This document shows positions 19,745-31,241 of a stretch of 64,000 nt of DNA, piece after piece. The notes beneath the pieces are model-generated. The model was not told the DNA's origin and did not search any database. It saw nothing but the letters and a program-made list of their open reading frames with translations. Origin of the DNA: Salisapilia sapeloensis (lineage: Eukaryota; Oomycota; Peronosporomycetes; Peronosporales; Salisapiliaceae); assembly GCA_023334545.1 (NCBI GenBank), contig JAADVB010000082.1, positions 1-64,000 of the forward strand. The letters are read 5' to 3'. Numbering within the stretch: the first letter of the stretch is position 1; each line of letters begins with the position of its first letter. The position numbers and the translations under genes are program-made.

Positions 19745-21542
19745 ATGTTCCGACGTGCGTGGACATTGGCACTAGCTGCCACGGCTGCTTTCATGTCAGC
19801 GACCTCTGCTTCAGAAGACACAAAGTGTTTCCCAGACAACTTCCTCTTTGGTTCTGCTACGGCATCCTATCAAGTTGAAGGAGCAGTAGACGAAGGTGGA
19901 CGTACCCCGAGTATCTGGGACGAGTATGTCTTGCTATTCTCGTCAAAGTCGTTTCAATAGCTAATGAACTTGTATCAATAGTTTCTGTCGTGAAAAGGAA
20001 GACAGGGCATGTGCCAACGTTGCTGATGACTTCTACCACCGCTATGCTTCGGATGTGGACTTGATGATCGCTGACGGACATGACACCTTCCGTTTCTCAA
20101 TCTCCTGGTCGCGTGTCATGAACTGGGACCCAGAGACCAAGCGGATGAAGCCCAACCCAGAGGGAATCAAATTCTACCACGCGCTAGTCGACAGACTCAA
20201 CGCAAACAACATAGAGCCAATCCTCACAATCTACCACTGGGACCTTCCGTCGGAGCTGCACACGGAGCTCTCACCAGTAAGCTGGCTCAACCCGGAGATC
20301 GTCAGCCACTACAGTGAATACTCGACCCTCATCTTCCACGAGTTCGGACAAAAGGTCAAGTTCTGGTCTACTTTCAATGAACCGCTCGTCACGTCCTACT
20401 TTGGCTACGGCACTGGACGCATGGCACCTGGTAGATCTGGTTCCGACACGGAAGCGTACATTGCCACGCATCACATCCTGCTTTCGCATGCTAGAGCTGT
20501 GAACAACTTCCGCGACCTTAAGACTGCTGGCGTCGTCCAGGAAGATGCTCGCATCGGTATTGTCATCCCAACGTGGGCTGCTTTCCCACTCGATCCGTCC
20601 AATCCGAAGGATGTGGAAGCCGCGGAACGTGTGAAAGACTTTACCATCAGCTGGTGGATGGAGCCGATCACGACGGGAGACTACCCTGCCGTCATGCGTG
20701 AACGCGTTGGCGACCGACTTCCGCACTTCTCCGAGGAAGAGAAGGTGCTGCTCAAGGGCTCGTACGACTTGTTCATGCTCAACCACTACACGTCTCTCCT
20801 CGTGACGGACTGCGACTCGCCGACATCCAAGACGGACTGCAAGTCCCTCTTGCCTGGCTTTGACGCCGATCTCGGTGCTGACTGGCGAACGCAGTTCCCG
20901 GAAAACTCGATTATGGCTGCCACAAACAAGAAGGGAGAGCAAAACTGCCCATTCTGGGCTGCCTACCCGGAAGGGTACATGCAAGTGATGAAGGGTATGC
21001 ACAACTACGACACGACTGCCGACATCCTTCTCACGGAGAACGGATACTGTGGCAATGAGGTGATTGAGAGCGAGGTGCAGCTCTGGTACTACCAGTCGTA
21101 CCTCAACCAGGTGCACAAGGCAATCTACGAGGAGAACATCCCAATCATCGGATACACTGCCTGGTCGCTCTTGGACAACTACGAATGGGGATCCTTCAAC
21201 CCACGCTTCGGTCTCTACTACGTCGACTTCCCACCGCAGGTCGGCTCGCACGAGCTCTACGAGCCCAAGCCTTCGGACCTAAAGCGCATTCCTCGTCCGA
21301 GCGCAACATGGTTTGCCAACCTTTCCAAGAGCAAATGCATGACGCAAGAGCTCGTGGATGTCCCGACGAGCGACATCGTCAAGGGAACGCAGCACGCGAC
21401 CAACTTGGCCGCGACGGTCGTTCCACAGTCGAATGTTTCGACGGAAATGGTTGGACTCGTTGGTGCGATCGGCCTCGTCGCTGGTGTCGTTGCTTTGGTG
21501 GCAATGAAGCAGCGCCGTCAGGAATACAGTCCTGTAGCTTAG
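19745..21542 (+). CDS. Secreted or membrane-anchored beta-glucosidase, GH1 family
   Basis: Exons 19745-19923 and 19982-21542 join in phase across a 58-base intron and give about 579 residues. The protein starts [20 protein letters not shown], a clear signal peptide, followed by the GH1 entry motif [19 protein letters not shown]. The acid/base glutamate is in STFNEPLV and the nucleophile in [24 protein letters not shown] and [25 protein letters not shown] are also typical of the family. Near the C-terminus [19 protein letters not shown] forms a transmembrane helix followed by [11 protein letters not shown], so the enzyme is probably held at the plasma membrane with the catalytic domain outside. 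The role is hydrolysis of beta-glucosides or cello-oligosaccharides from host or own wall. The alternative upstream frame lacks an ATG, so 19745 is the start. Confidence 0.93.
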
Positions 21543-24089
21543 ATGAGTCGTTCGAATGCGAGACCGTAGGCTCAACTATAATCAATGGACGTGACTTGAC
21601 ACCACTTCGTTATACGTGAAGAGTTTTGACTACGCATTTGGAGTAATGCTTCCATTCGTTAGCGCGCCCAAGGCATGTAGATCTATCGCTACATGTATGG
21701 AAAGCGTATAAGTTACCAGATCGAACAATTCACTGGACAAGAACTCGCAGACGGCCGTGAATCTCTGATCGTTGGAAGCGATACAGCTTTTCGTTCTTGG
21801 TCTGTTGGCGTCGCATTGGTGATGATTGAAAGTGATTGAAAGGAAAAAGACATGACTTTTGTAAAATTTACATGAGTGTCATGCGGAGGGATCACACGAG
21901 TGGAAATCTAGTGAAAGGGGGTGAACACGACAGCACAAAGTAAGCACAAAGACAAACAAATCGGCAAAGAGGCGAGAAGGATGCAATAGAGTTCATGAAC
22001 TACGTGTACTATGAGAGCAGTCAAAGCACCAAGATGTCCGAGGTCTACATTAAGCGCATAGGAGAGCTCATCGGATTATACAGCTAATGTGAGTGAAGCG
22101 TACGAGGTGCGCTACTGCTTGATGGTGACACGGCATACTTTGCCATCATCAGACAGAAACCAAGAGACTAGCCTCGTTGTCGAAAATCTGAATCGTCCAA
22201 AGATCATAAAAAGGAAGCTGGAGTCTGCCGTGAGTCTCAAACTGAGTGCAGTGTCGATGAAGGCTATCGATATAGAAAAGATAATGCAGCGAAGGATATG
22301 AATGGAAACGACAACGGTGAAGATATTGAGCATAACGTTGGTTAAGGCAATAGAGAAGACGCATATGAAAGCGACAAGAATGAAGTCATCAAATGGAATG
22401 CGGATCGTGTACATGAAAGGAGATGTCAAAGCAACGCTGAAAGTGAAGGCAATGTAGACGAAGGAAGCAATGACGACGAGTACGATCGAAAAAGGGATAA
22501 CCAAAGCGACGATGAGTGAACGAGTTAGAATGACGAGGATGAGGAAGCTATTTGCATTGACGGTAATGAGATGAATGTGGAAGTCAATCTAGATGGAAAG
22601 CAGCTAATTGTGTGAGTCCAGTGGAGCAAATGACGAATCGCCTTCTGGATGATGATAATGATGACGATAAATCCAAGGCAGCTTCGGATAGTTCGAAAAG
22701 GGATAGAGGGCTGGACATCAACGAAGGGATTACGAGGACGAAAAATCTACAAGCAGGAGGCGGTGTCTCTCCCGACCACCTTCTTTAGCCTTTTGCTCAA
22801 GACGTTCGCCAGTACATCGCTTGTGGTTTTTCAATAGGAAAGTCGACGACTTAGACAGCTAGTCTGGTAGCAACCGGGATTATACACATGCAAGTGTGGC
22901 AGTGACGGTAGCAGCAATGCTGAGCTAGATGCTGGTGCAGATACTCATGTTGAAGATCGGAATGATGATCAAAACGATGGGATGGAAGCAGACAGAGACA
23001 AGCGAGTGAGTACACAAGCACGGTATGGAATCCTAGCGGACGTCATATCTATAGTTAAAAGCTATGAAAGCACAACAGTCATCCAACTGCACGGTACGAC
23101 GAAGTCTGCATGCACAATTTTCACTTGGTAGCTGGTAGCTGCATAGATGTGTATGCACATGATGCATTCATGATCGCTTCAAGGACATGAAGGAGTATCA
23201 GTGCGACAAATGGACCAGGTGGGAGATTTGCAAGTTGCAAGTTTCCAGTGCCTTTGCTCGGAGGATTTTCAATACGTGAGATCCTATCGTGCATCAGCTT
23301 CTGGTCTCTTCTACTTGTATAAAGATGCTTACATGAATTTGCGTATCACATGAGACCTGGGTACGCAGCATCCAAGCATAGAGTAGTGATGATGATATCT
23401 CATGGCATGACCAATGATGCATGGGATCCGCTACTTCGACCTTTCATCCCATGTACCATAAAAACCCAAGTCCACGTCTCCTTGTTGGATGCAAACGATC
23501 TCAGCAACCAAGAAGTGTTGGCAAGAGATTTGTCGCGAGTGGAAACCTCAAGTCTGGTACTTGATGACTCAACTCGCCTTGAAATTAGTCACGAGAGCAA
23601 ACACTTGCCACTATAGTGCGTAACGCTCTCTTTCATCTCGCCTTCACCAATCATGAGCATAAAGCGTCTGCATATTCTGCGAGATGTCGCTTCCACTCGA
23701 CATCTGGTCTCACCAACACTGTCAGGCGTCCAGTGTCGGACCAGAGGAAAAAGGCGTCGCAATTGCTCCATCCCCATACTCTTCTAAAGATACCTTGCAG
23801 ACACGAGCAGTCTTCTCGCACTCGCCACAATCGAGCAGCGCATACGAGAGACGTCCTGTCTCTCGCCAGTCGCGTCCACGTCTCTTCACAGAACATGGCT
23901 ACGCTCGCCACGTCTCAAATTCCAACGATCCGTTGACCGCTTGTCCGGATAAAGTAGCGTGACGGCAGAGATGTGCTGTGGGCGCGTAGACTGCCCTGGT
24001 CCCTGCCTCCCTTCATGCGTTCTATTTACTTCCTCGAGTACTAGTTAACACTATACCAGCCAACGTCCATTCTCTCTTTTCTACCCTCC
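21543..24089. other. Gene-poor interval
   Basis: Apart from the decayed acidic frame at about 22160-23010, I see no supportable gene. Short frames at 22112-22504 (minus) and 23350-23616 (plus) show no recognisable motifs or family. The last 100 bases before 24090 are pyrimidine-rich and presumably contain the promoter of the PX gene. Confidence 0.45.
22160..23010 (+). pseudogene. Decayed acidic Asp/Asn/Glu-rich reading frame
   Basis: On the plus strand, phrases such as NDNGEDIEHN, ESEGNVDEGSNDDEYD, NDEDEEAICIDGNE, DDDNDDDKSKAASDSS and EDRNDDQNDGMEADRDK follow one another through several stops and frame changes over about 850 bases. The codon-level pattern (GAT/GAC/AAT/GAA) is protein-like rather than simple DNA repeat. 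It looks like the low-complexity acidic part of a dead gene. I do not recognise the family. Confidence 0.45.
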
Positions 24090-26063
24090 ATGGCGGTCGC
24101 ACACGTACCCGTGTCGAGGCTCAGTGATGCCTTGGGCAATGCCAATTTCCACAAGTCGGCCAGTCCTGCCCCAAGTGTCCAAGTACGGGACCTTACGGCC
24201 CTCTTGCAAGTCGCGATCACCGTCCAAGACGTTGGCTATGACGCTTCACGGATGGAGCGACCAGAATACCTCATTTCGTCCAACGTGACATTTACATGTC
24301 GGCAGCGAGGGAGTGAACAGCTCGAGTCGTCGTGGGCAGTCTATCGGTCCTTTGAGGAATTCATGGCTCTCGACGCACAGTTACGACAGCACTATCCGAC
24401 ACTCATGACAGCCATTCCTCCGCCAAAGCAGCATCGGAGTCGAGCACTCTTCGGTCTCCATCGCCAGAAACGCTTTCTCGATCGCCGACGAGCGGAGCTG
24501 AACGAGTACTTGGCACAGCTACAGGCACACACGTCGCTACGTCTCAGTCGATTCATCGACCCTCGAGCTCCACTCGTCCTCCGCTGGTTCTGTGACTTTG
24601 ACGCAGGCTTCGGACGCAACCTTCGTGTCCGACGAAACCAATTTGCCGGCTGCGTCCTCTCGCTCGACCATCTTCGAGACACAAAGTCCGAGTCCTTCTT
24701 ACGCAGCGGGAGCATGAGTCTCCTAGACGAAGAGCGGGAGTCGCCGGACTTTTTCCCTCGGTCTAGGATACGCGGTCGAAGGTGGTCCACTGGTGCCATG
24801 AGCAGCATGGACATGGATGCCGAGAGCGAGGTTCAGTACCGACAGAGCGATCTGCAGCAGCACGAGCAAAAGCGAGATGCGTATCGATCCGAGCGACAGG
24901 TAAGCGACTGTGAGTTCGATGAGCTCGAAGCGAACCTCATGGACGATCGGGAGAGGGACATGGGCATCTGCTGCAAGTACGCCTGTGCCTGCCATCGCTC
25001 TCCCTTTCGCATCGCTTACAACCGCATGGGTCGCATCCTCCAGCTTCAGGGGTATAAGGAGGTGTACGCGCCACCGCTCGAGTCTTCCTCCGCCCTTTAC
25101 TGCATCCTATGTGAGCTCCAGAGGTACAACGACCTGGACCAGCGGCTCTTCGAAGCCATGCACAGTCGCGACGACAGCATGTCCTCTCGGCCTTCGGAAG
25201 ATGAAGCCGTGCTACATCGACGTCGATCGAGTACTATAAGCAAGAGTGGGCAGCTGCAGCAGCCGAATGAAGAGCAGATTGAGAAGGGAGCCTTGCTGCT
25301 TCGACAGGCAGTGGCCAACTATGGACTCTTGTACGCCGAAGAGATCCGTCGGCACTTTGACATGACGCTGATTGAGCTCAAGAAGAAGCTGCATGCATTC
25401 CGGAATGAGCGCCGGCCGCGTGTCGGGCGTCTCGAACTCGCCATCTTGTCCACGATGCTGGACACGTCCATGACGCTCGTGACGAACGACCACGACGGGA
25501 GTATACAGACGCTGGAGCCTTTAGAGCATCTCGAACCGATTCGGAGAGGAGGGCGAATCCACATGCTGCTAGCCTACGTCCTCCCGACCGTCTACTACGT
25601 CCATGGGTACTACATGCTCCTCGGTACTTCCTCCGAGAGCGAGACGGAGGACGAGGATGACATCCGACCGGAACGGCTGTGGCTCGGTCTAGAGGAGATG
25701 GACCGAGTCTTCCTCTCGTGCATCGACAGCGTCATGCGGACAGACCTCAGTGCGCTCAACGCCTTTGACGACGACGCCGCGGAGGCCTTGAACCGAGCCA
25801 TCTTGGAAGCTGTATGGGACGACTGTCAGCACAATCCCAACCTCTTCCACCTCTTCCAGCTCCAAGCACGGCAGTTTGGCAAGAGCCGTACGTCCGCGAC
25901 GTTCTTTGTCCAGTATCTCGAAGTCGCGTTTGGTATCTCTGGCGCCATGTATCTCGTGGACTTTTTGCTGCATGTCCTACCTGAAGAAGAGCTGCGAAAA
26001 CAATTGTATCGCGCGAGATGGTTTCGATTACGAAGACACGTCGTAAAAAGATTAGCTGTATGA
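24090..26063 (+). CDS. PX-domain protein of unknown role
   Basis: A single exon encodes 657 residues. Residues about 35-165 look like a phox-homology domain: beta strands leading into VYRSFEEFMALDAQLRQHYP, then the proline loop IPPPKQH, then RFLDRRRAELNEYLAQLQ. PX domains usually bind phosphoinositides; here the usual R(Y/F)xxF is VYRSFEEF, so the first basic contact is uncertain. The middle is Ser/Arg-rich (about 205-275). The C-terminal 380 residues are mostly helical with an acidic patch ESETEDEDD near 520 and match nothing I can name. No signal peptide or transmembrane helix is seen. It is probably an endosomal or trafficking adaptor. The gene is convergent with the methyltransferase, 35 bases apart. 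Confidence 0.8.
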   Translation: MAVAHVPVSRLSDALGNANFHKSASPAPSVQVRDLTALLQVAITVQDVGYDASRMERPEYLISSNVTFTCRQRGSEQLESSWAVYRSFEEFMALDAQLRQHYPTLMTAIPPPKQHRSRALFGLHRQKRFLDRRRAELNEYLAQLQAHTSLRLSRFIDPRAPLVLRWFCDFDAGFGRNLRVRRNQFAGCVLSLDHLRDTKSESFLRSGSMSLLDEERESPDFFPRSRIRGRRWSTGAMSSMDMDAESEVQYRQSDLQQHEQKRDAYRSERQVSDCEFDELEANLMDDRERDMGICCKYACACHRSPFRIAYNRMGRILQLQGYKEVYAPPLESSSALYCILCELQRYNDLDQRLFEAMHSRDDSMSSRPSEDEAVLHRRRSSTISKSGQLQQPNEEQIEKGALLLRQAVANYGLLYAEEIRRHFDMTLIELKKKLHAFRNERRPRVGRLELAILSTMLDTSMTLVTNDHDGSIQTLEPLEHLEPIRRGGRIHMLLAYVLPTVYYVHGYYMLLGTSSESETEDEDDIRPERLWLGLEEMDRVFLSCIDSVMRTDLSALNAFDDDAAEALNRAILEAVWDDCQHNPNLFHLFQLQARQFGKSRTSATFFVQYLEVAFGISGAMYLVDFLLHVLPEEELRKQLYRARWFRLRRHVVKRLAV

Positions 26064-26098
26064 TAATTTCTTCCTTGCCAATGTACCTACAACTACCT

Positions 26099-26909
26099 CT
26101 AGCTCGTATGTCTTGCGCATAGCACGTAGTCGAATCCGAATTCTGTACGTGGAAACTTGGCCTCGGCTTCTTTCAACACTCGCTCTAACGCTTTCTCGAG
26201 CTCCGATGCGAGACGACGGTCCGACACGAGGTGGAGATGTCTTCGACCGACGTCCAGCTGACGCTTGATCGTCGCAGGAGTATAGACGTTGGCGAATCGG
26301 ACGGACGAAGAGACCTCCAAAGACTCGAGTCGTATCTGCCGCTCGCACCAGGACATGGGGAACTCGCGATAGACACTCGTGCCAGCCACGAGCAGACAAG
26401 CGTCGCGTAGTCGCTGCATCTCCTTCACCACTCGATGGCTGTCGGTAGTGGCAGGTACCTCGGAGATCGGCTCGAGACCAACGAGGTAGAGTCGGCCGTT
26501 CGGAGCCAAGTGCTGCACCAGCCTCGACATCATGCTCTCCTGGTAGTACGGCGCAAAGCCTTCTACGGACCCGATGAGGTAGTCTAGCCAGCATTAGACA
26601 GTCCTAGTCGTACTAGTAGAAGGGGAATGTACCAGCTATGACGACGTCGTAAGTCTTGTCCTGGAGAAGCGTTGGGTCTTTCCAGTTACCACTCAAGACG
26701 CTCACATGTTCTCGACCGTACTTGTCTCGGAGCTCCTTGGCCAGTGACGCCTCCCCCGTGACAGCAGTCAAGGACGCCACCTCCCCTGACAATGACGTGA
26801 GCCATGACAGCGAATGGTGTCCTGTACCTGCATCCAGAACATGTCCCCACGGCCTCCTTTCCTCCTTCTCCTGCGTCTCAATCCATTCAAACAGCACATC
26901 GGACGTCAT
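26099..26909 (-). CDS. SAM-dependent methyltransferase-like protein
   Basis: Exons 26909-26633 and 26583-26099 (minus) join across a 49-base intron to give 253 residues. Motif I is VLDAGTGHHSLSWL, a glycine-rich SAM loop, followed by a second strand SLTAVTGE and the acidic/hydrophobic strand DVVIADYLIGSV that the splice restores. Later a Rossmann strand reads LVQHLAPNGRLYLVGLEP. No N-terminal targeting signal is seen. The substrate is unknown; I do not recognise a specific METTL class. It is tail-to-tail with the PX gene and 110 bases from OST48. Confidence 0.72.
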
Positions 26910-27019
26910 CTTGGTATCTCCAACCGCTGCTGTCTAGCTATAGATCCGAGGTGTACATGTATCTATCGAGTACCTCTACCAAAGCCATGAAGAACAAGAC
27001 AAGAGAGAAGAAACTTGTA

Positions 27020-28378
27020 TTACTTGGTATCTTCATGGAAGACGATGAAAATAGACAAGAGGAGGACGCCGAACATCATGCTAAAGGCACTCGCATAGTA
27101 CGGATACGCCGCCGGGATAAAACGTTCATACTCATTGTGCTTGAACGGACGGAGCGACACTTGCGTCGACGACTCCAACGTCGAGAGGCCATGACGACGA
27201 TACACGACGCGGAACTGGAAGATCCCGTACTGATCCGGCGCTTCAAACGTCACGTGATACTGTCCGCTCCCATCGTGCCCCAAGGTCGTACGGACGTACG
27301 GATCCAACATGACAAACTCCAACTGGACATCCTCCGCCTTGAACGCATGCCACTTGCCATCCGAAAACTCTTCCAAGACACACGAAAACGTCAGATTGTC
27401 CTTGACGCGATACACGAGCGAGTCACGCGCGACTTCGGCGTCCGGGTACAGCGTCAGCGGCTGGTCCGGACGATCCACGTCGCTCAGCATCTTGGCCGGG
27501 GCACTCCCGTCCGCACGCTGGTGACGAATGTCTTTCATGCGCAAGACGCCTCGCTCCTGGAACACCCAGCGACTGAGATAGTCGCTCAGCTCCTCGTTCC
27601 CGTATGAAGGCTGGAAGTAGGCGTCACTAAATAGGTCCAAGGACCCAGAGAAGACAATACGGGCGTTGTTACGAGCCTGAAGAGCTGTCACGAGACCCAG
27701 GTCCTGGCTCGCAGCGACCTGGTTCTTGGCAATAGCCTTCGGAGACACTGGTTTCGTCGGGCTGGAAGAGTACGCTGACGATGGAGCGTGGACTATGTGG
27801 AAGTTGAGGATGCTCTCCTCTTCGATGCGCATGCCGAGGCCAGAGAAAGCGATGGGCTTGGCCTCCTGCGCCAGGGACGGACCGACGACGCGGTCCAGAG
27901 GCGTGATGGACGAAGACGCGACGACGGCGTCGTAAAGCTCACTGTCGGCATCTAGTCCCTTGACAGGGTGCACGTGGTCCATGACGACCGTCCCCTTCTT
28001 CTCGAACTCGACGCCACATTCGCGAGCAAACTGGCGCTGGAGCTTGGTCAGACGCCAGCTCGACGACAGGAGGATATTGCCGCCTTGTTCGACGAAATGA
28101 AGGAGCTCCGGTACGCCGATGCTACTCAGCTTCTTCTGAGGAGCAAAGAGGATGAGGTTATCAAAGGCACGCTCGCCGTAGATGGTGAGAGGCGGCTCCG
28201 TCGTGTGGATCTCGACGTCATGGCCACGGCCTCGAAGCAGCGATACGAACTTGGAATGCGTGTTCTCAATGTCGCTCGACTCGGCAATGATAGCTGTGCG
28301 AGTGGCCATAGCAGAGGCATGCACCATGGTGCCGACGCATAGCGCCCATAGCGTCAGGAGCGTAGTAGATCGCGTCAT
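27020..28378 (-). CDS. OST48: Oligosaccharyltransferase 48-kDa subunit (OST48/WBP1)
   Basis: A single exon encodes 452 residues with an N-terminal signal peptide (TLLTLWALCVGTMVHASA). A luminal domain contains family landmarks such as SFVSLL-like RGRGHDVEI, YGERAFDNLILFAP, FVEQGGNILLSSS, ARIVFSGSLDLFSD and VFQERGVLR. A single C-terminal transmembrane helix (YASAFSMMFGVLLLSIFIVF) is followed by a short cytosolic tail. This is the classic type I topology of the ER oligosaccharyltransferase subunit, which helps transfer the lipid-linked glycan to Asn of nascent proteins. The length matches the family (about 430-460). The tail ends EDTK rather than a KKxx retrieval signal. Confidence 0.93.
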   Translation of the reverse strand: MTRSTTLLTLWALCVGTMVHASAMATRTAIIAESSDIENTHSKFVSLLRGRGHDVEIHTTEPPLTIYGERAFDNLILFAPQKKLSSIGVPELLHFVEQGGNILLSSSWRLTKLQRQFARECGVEFEKKGTVVMDHVHPVKGLDADSELYDAVVASSSITPLDRVVGPSLAQEAKPIAFSGLGMRIEEESILNFHIVHAPSSAYSSSPTKPVSPKAIAKNQVAASQDLGLVTALQARNNARIVFSGSLDLFSDAYFQPSYGNEELSDYLSRWVFQERGVLRMKDIRHQRADGSAPAKMLSDVDRPDQPLTLYPDAEVARDSLVYRVKDNLTFSCVLEEFSDGKWHAFKAEDVQLEFVMLDPYVRTTLGHDGSGQYHVTFEAPDQYGIFQFRVVYRRHGLSTLESSTQVSLRPFKHNEYERFIPAAYPYYASAFSMMFGVLLLSIFIVFHEDTK

Positions 28379-28505
28379 GCTGCTTAATGAACCACACGTG
28401 GCCCGTATCCACTTTATTACGCTCTCTTACGATAGTTCAACGGGACGAAGCGTCCAAGCGTATACTTTGTTCTAGATTAACCGATCTTGAAAGGGTGTGG
28501 TAACC

Positions 28506-31066
28506 TCAAGTCCCTAGGAACTCGGTCATCCCGCTGGCATGAACCTCGCACTCGTCCTCTTCCTCTAGATCGACTCTCACCTTGCTTTCTACTTTCTTCG
28601 ACTCGGACTTCTTGGCTGCAGCTGCACGCTTGATTGCAGCGGCGAACGCGGCTGGACGAATGCGCGTGCGAGGCACGGACGCCATGCGTTCGCCAGTCGC
28701 TCGAGCCGAGTTGCCGGCACCAGTGGCAATGGCCTGCAACTTCTTCTTTGCCGCTACAACCGATTTAGCACTCTTGTTAGTCTTTGGAAGCTGAGACGAC
28801 TGTCTATGCAGCCGTAGTCGCCTGACATGACGCGCAACGTCGGAGCTGTCGTCGCCATCGACGTCGTCCGAGAGTCCAGTCTTCATGACCTCGAGCGTCT
28901 GGAAGAGATGCCGGAGGTCATCCATGCATCCAACACCTGTACGTCGCAGTCTGACCAGGTACTGTCCAAAGAAAGACAAGAGCCGTTCGAGGTCGCTGTC
29001 GACACGTGCAGCCGCCTCCATGGGATCGACGATCGGCAGCTTTCGAGCCAACAAGCGCTTCGTACACTCTTCTGCCGTCCGATTCAGACATGCATGTAGC
29101 ACTCGTACAAAGAAAAATCCGCTATTAATCCACACTTCCAAGTCGTTCAAGTAGTCTTCCAGCGTCGCGACTAAGGTTTCCACGACCGGATGACCTTGGT
29201 CCCACGTGCTGCTAAACCAGACGCCCAGGATCTCCGTCTCGATCTCCTGGAAGATCTTATCCGACACTAGTTGGCAGGTACGAATGGCCAGCTGGACGAT
29301 CTGCGTAGACGCTTCATCGCTCTTGTCCTCGACCAAAGCAGCGAACGCAACGCCTTCCTGCCTCGCCTCCGACGCGAGTTCACAGCTCTTGGCTTGGAGT
29401 GTATCTGCTTCATTGATAAACAGACACAAGCTCTCTAGACTCAAGTCCTCCACCTGATCCTTCAGTCGTGTCTGCTCCTGCGTCAATTGCTCGAGCAACG
29501 TGTCCAAGCACACGAGCACCACCTGAGCGACAGCCTTCCCATGCAGCCACTCACTCGCGATGCTTATCTGTGTCTTTAGTATATTCAGAATATCACTCGG
29601 TCGATTCGAAAGCAACGCGCCTTCATCGTACTTTACTTCCTCCTCTAGTCTCCATATATTCCCCAGCCACGTATGCATCTGGACCTGGATCTGGTCCAAG
29701 TGCACTTTTAAGAGCGACTGGGACATCTTACTAAGCACAGGAGACGGGTAGACACGAGGGAACTTGCTTAACTCACTGTTATAGCTCTCGATCCACTGGA
29801 CCAACTGCAGACGACTGGAGACACTCAGGTCTGGATGGGAGCAAAGAGCAGAGACCTCCGTCTCAATGACAGACGTCTGGGCTGTAGCAAAGACAACGAG
29901 CGCGTCTATCTGAGGAGGAAAGCAGGATCCGACCTCGGAATGCACTACTTCGAGATTCAAGAGACAACTGTTGCCGACAGTCAGCCGATCGTCCATGTCC
30001 GACGCATCTTCATGCGTCTCAACTGCCTCGAACTGTTCCTCCAACCGCTGCGTCACACCACTTGCAATCTTGTCCTTGCATGTATCAAAGAAGGATGTGT
30101 CCAAGTCACTGGACAGCTTGAGGTCGTTGGAAAGGTATATGCCATGCGTCTTGAGTACACTCAGTCGTCGCTCTTCCATCCGTCCGAGGATGGCAAAGGC
30201 ATCCGTCAGTCGCTTTCGATTGAACTGTCCGAGCTCGAGACAGTGGTCCATGCAGATCCAGACTTCATTCAGGATCCGACTGCCCACCTCCTGTACACCT
30301 ACTAGTCGAGACGATAAGGAGGTCAGGATCTGCCGCTGGGCTTTGCTACAAACAACCATGAGGACGAGGTAGAATGGAGAGAAAGATGTGGTAACCTCGA
30401 GCCGAGCTCATCTGTGCGGTCACTTGCAGCCGATCGGAGCTATCTCTGGATGTTAGAAGAGGCAGTGTTGGATATTATAGGTATGTACCTCTCGAAGGAT
30501 GCGCTGTCTCCAGTCGTCCAGATCGATCCACTTGTGGTACACCCAGACGATGCTGCCCAAGTTACCGTCCAGCGCGTCTGTCAGCTCTTTCGCCTACGCA
30601 CGTCCAAGAGGTTAATGGCGTATATAGAGAAATAGTAGAGTGACGCACTTTTGACTCTATGTCTTCGTAGAAGCGGATCTCTGCCTCCACCTGCCGCAGG
30701 TTCCGGCGGACGATGCCAATGTCCGATGGTACGTCGGTGGTACCCAGTTCTTCGCTCATGGTCGTGCACTGCTGCCCGAGGCTATGCAGCGTATCGGACA
30801 CGCGTTGCACTGGCGCCGGTAGTCTGAGCAGTTCCTCTGCTTTCTTCACCTCCACCATGCGCGTCTGCATGGCAGCATCAAACGCACTCGTCGCCTCGTC
30901 TCTCTGTCCCCGAAGCTCCTTTTCCAATTCCTCCAGCTGCACCCATCGTCAATGTCATCCAAAGTGCACCATCTAGAGCTACTCTTCTTACCTGTTGCAG
31001 GTCGAACTGCACCTCTCCATTCGCGTCTCGTAGTCGATCGAGGACGAGCTGGACGCCAGGCTGCAT
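28506..31066 (-). CDS. SEC6: Exocyst complex component SEC6 (EXOC3)
   Basis: Four minus-strand exons are inferred: 31066-30992, 30936-30649, 30593-30489 and about 30335-28506. The first three are in phase 0 and encode MQPGVQLVLDRL..., a coiled segment LEELEKELRGQRDEA, and AKELTDALDGNLGSIVWVYHKWIDLDDW. The last acceptor is less sure, because two AG sites keep the frame. The long last exon carries the helical rods of SEC6. Signatures include LVQWIESYNSELSK, LLKVHLDQIQVQMHTWLGN, and the C-terminal VATLEDYLNDLEVWI...FVRVLHACLNRTAEECTKRLL, which aligns with the terminal SEC6 domain. A basic tail (RRLRLHRQSS, KKKLQAIATG) follows. It tethers secretory vesicles at the plasma membrane. The start lies 175 bases from the divergent CCCH-YTH gene. 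Confidence 0.82.
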
Positions 31067-31198
31067 GGCGTGTACGTCTCTTCAGGATAGTGTAATTTAT
31101 CTTCTTTGTCGTCCCATAAAACGCCCTCTCTCATACAAACTCGCTCCAATAGACATAAAATTCTCGAACGTACTTTCGCTCTAAATCCACCTTGTTCG

Positions 31199-31213
31199 TC
31201 ATTTATCCACTTT
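31199..31213 (+). promoter_or_regulatory. Possible initiator in a bidirectional promoter
   Basis: TCATTTATCCACTTT lies about 30 bases upstream of the CCCH-YTH start and closely resembles the oomycete initiator TCATTYYNCAWTTT with one extra base. SEC6 starts on the opposite strand at 31066, so the 175-base gap must serve both genes. Confidence 0.45.
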
Positions 31214-31241
31214 ATCTTCCCGTCGCATCTCGAGAGAAGCG

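Noticed and set aside
20271-21251. Minus-strand open frame of about 326 residues
   Set aside because: Antisense to the GH1 catalytic domain. The GH1 motifs on the plus strand are unambiguous.
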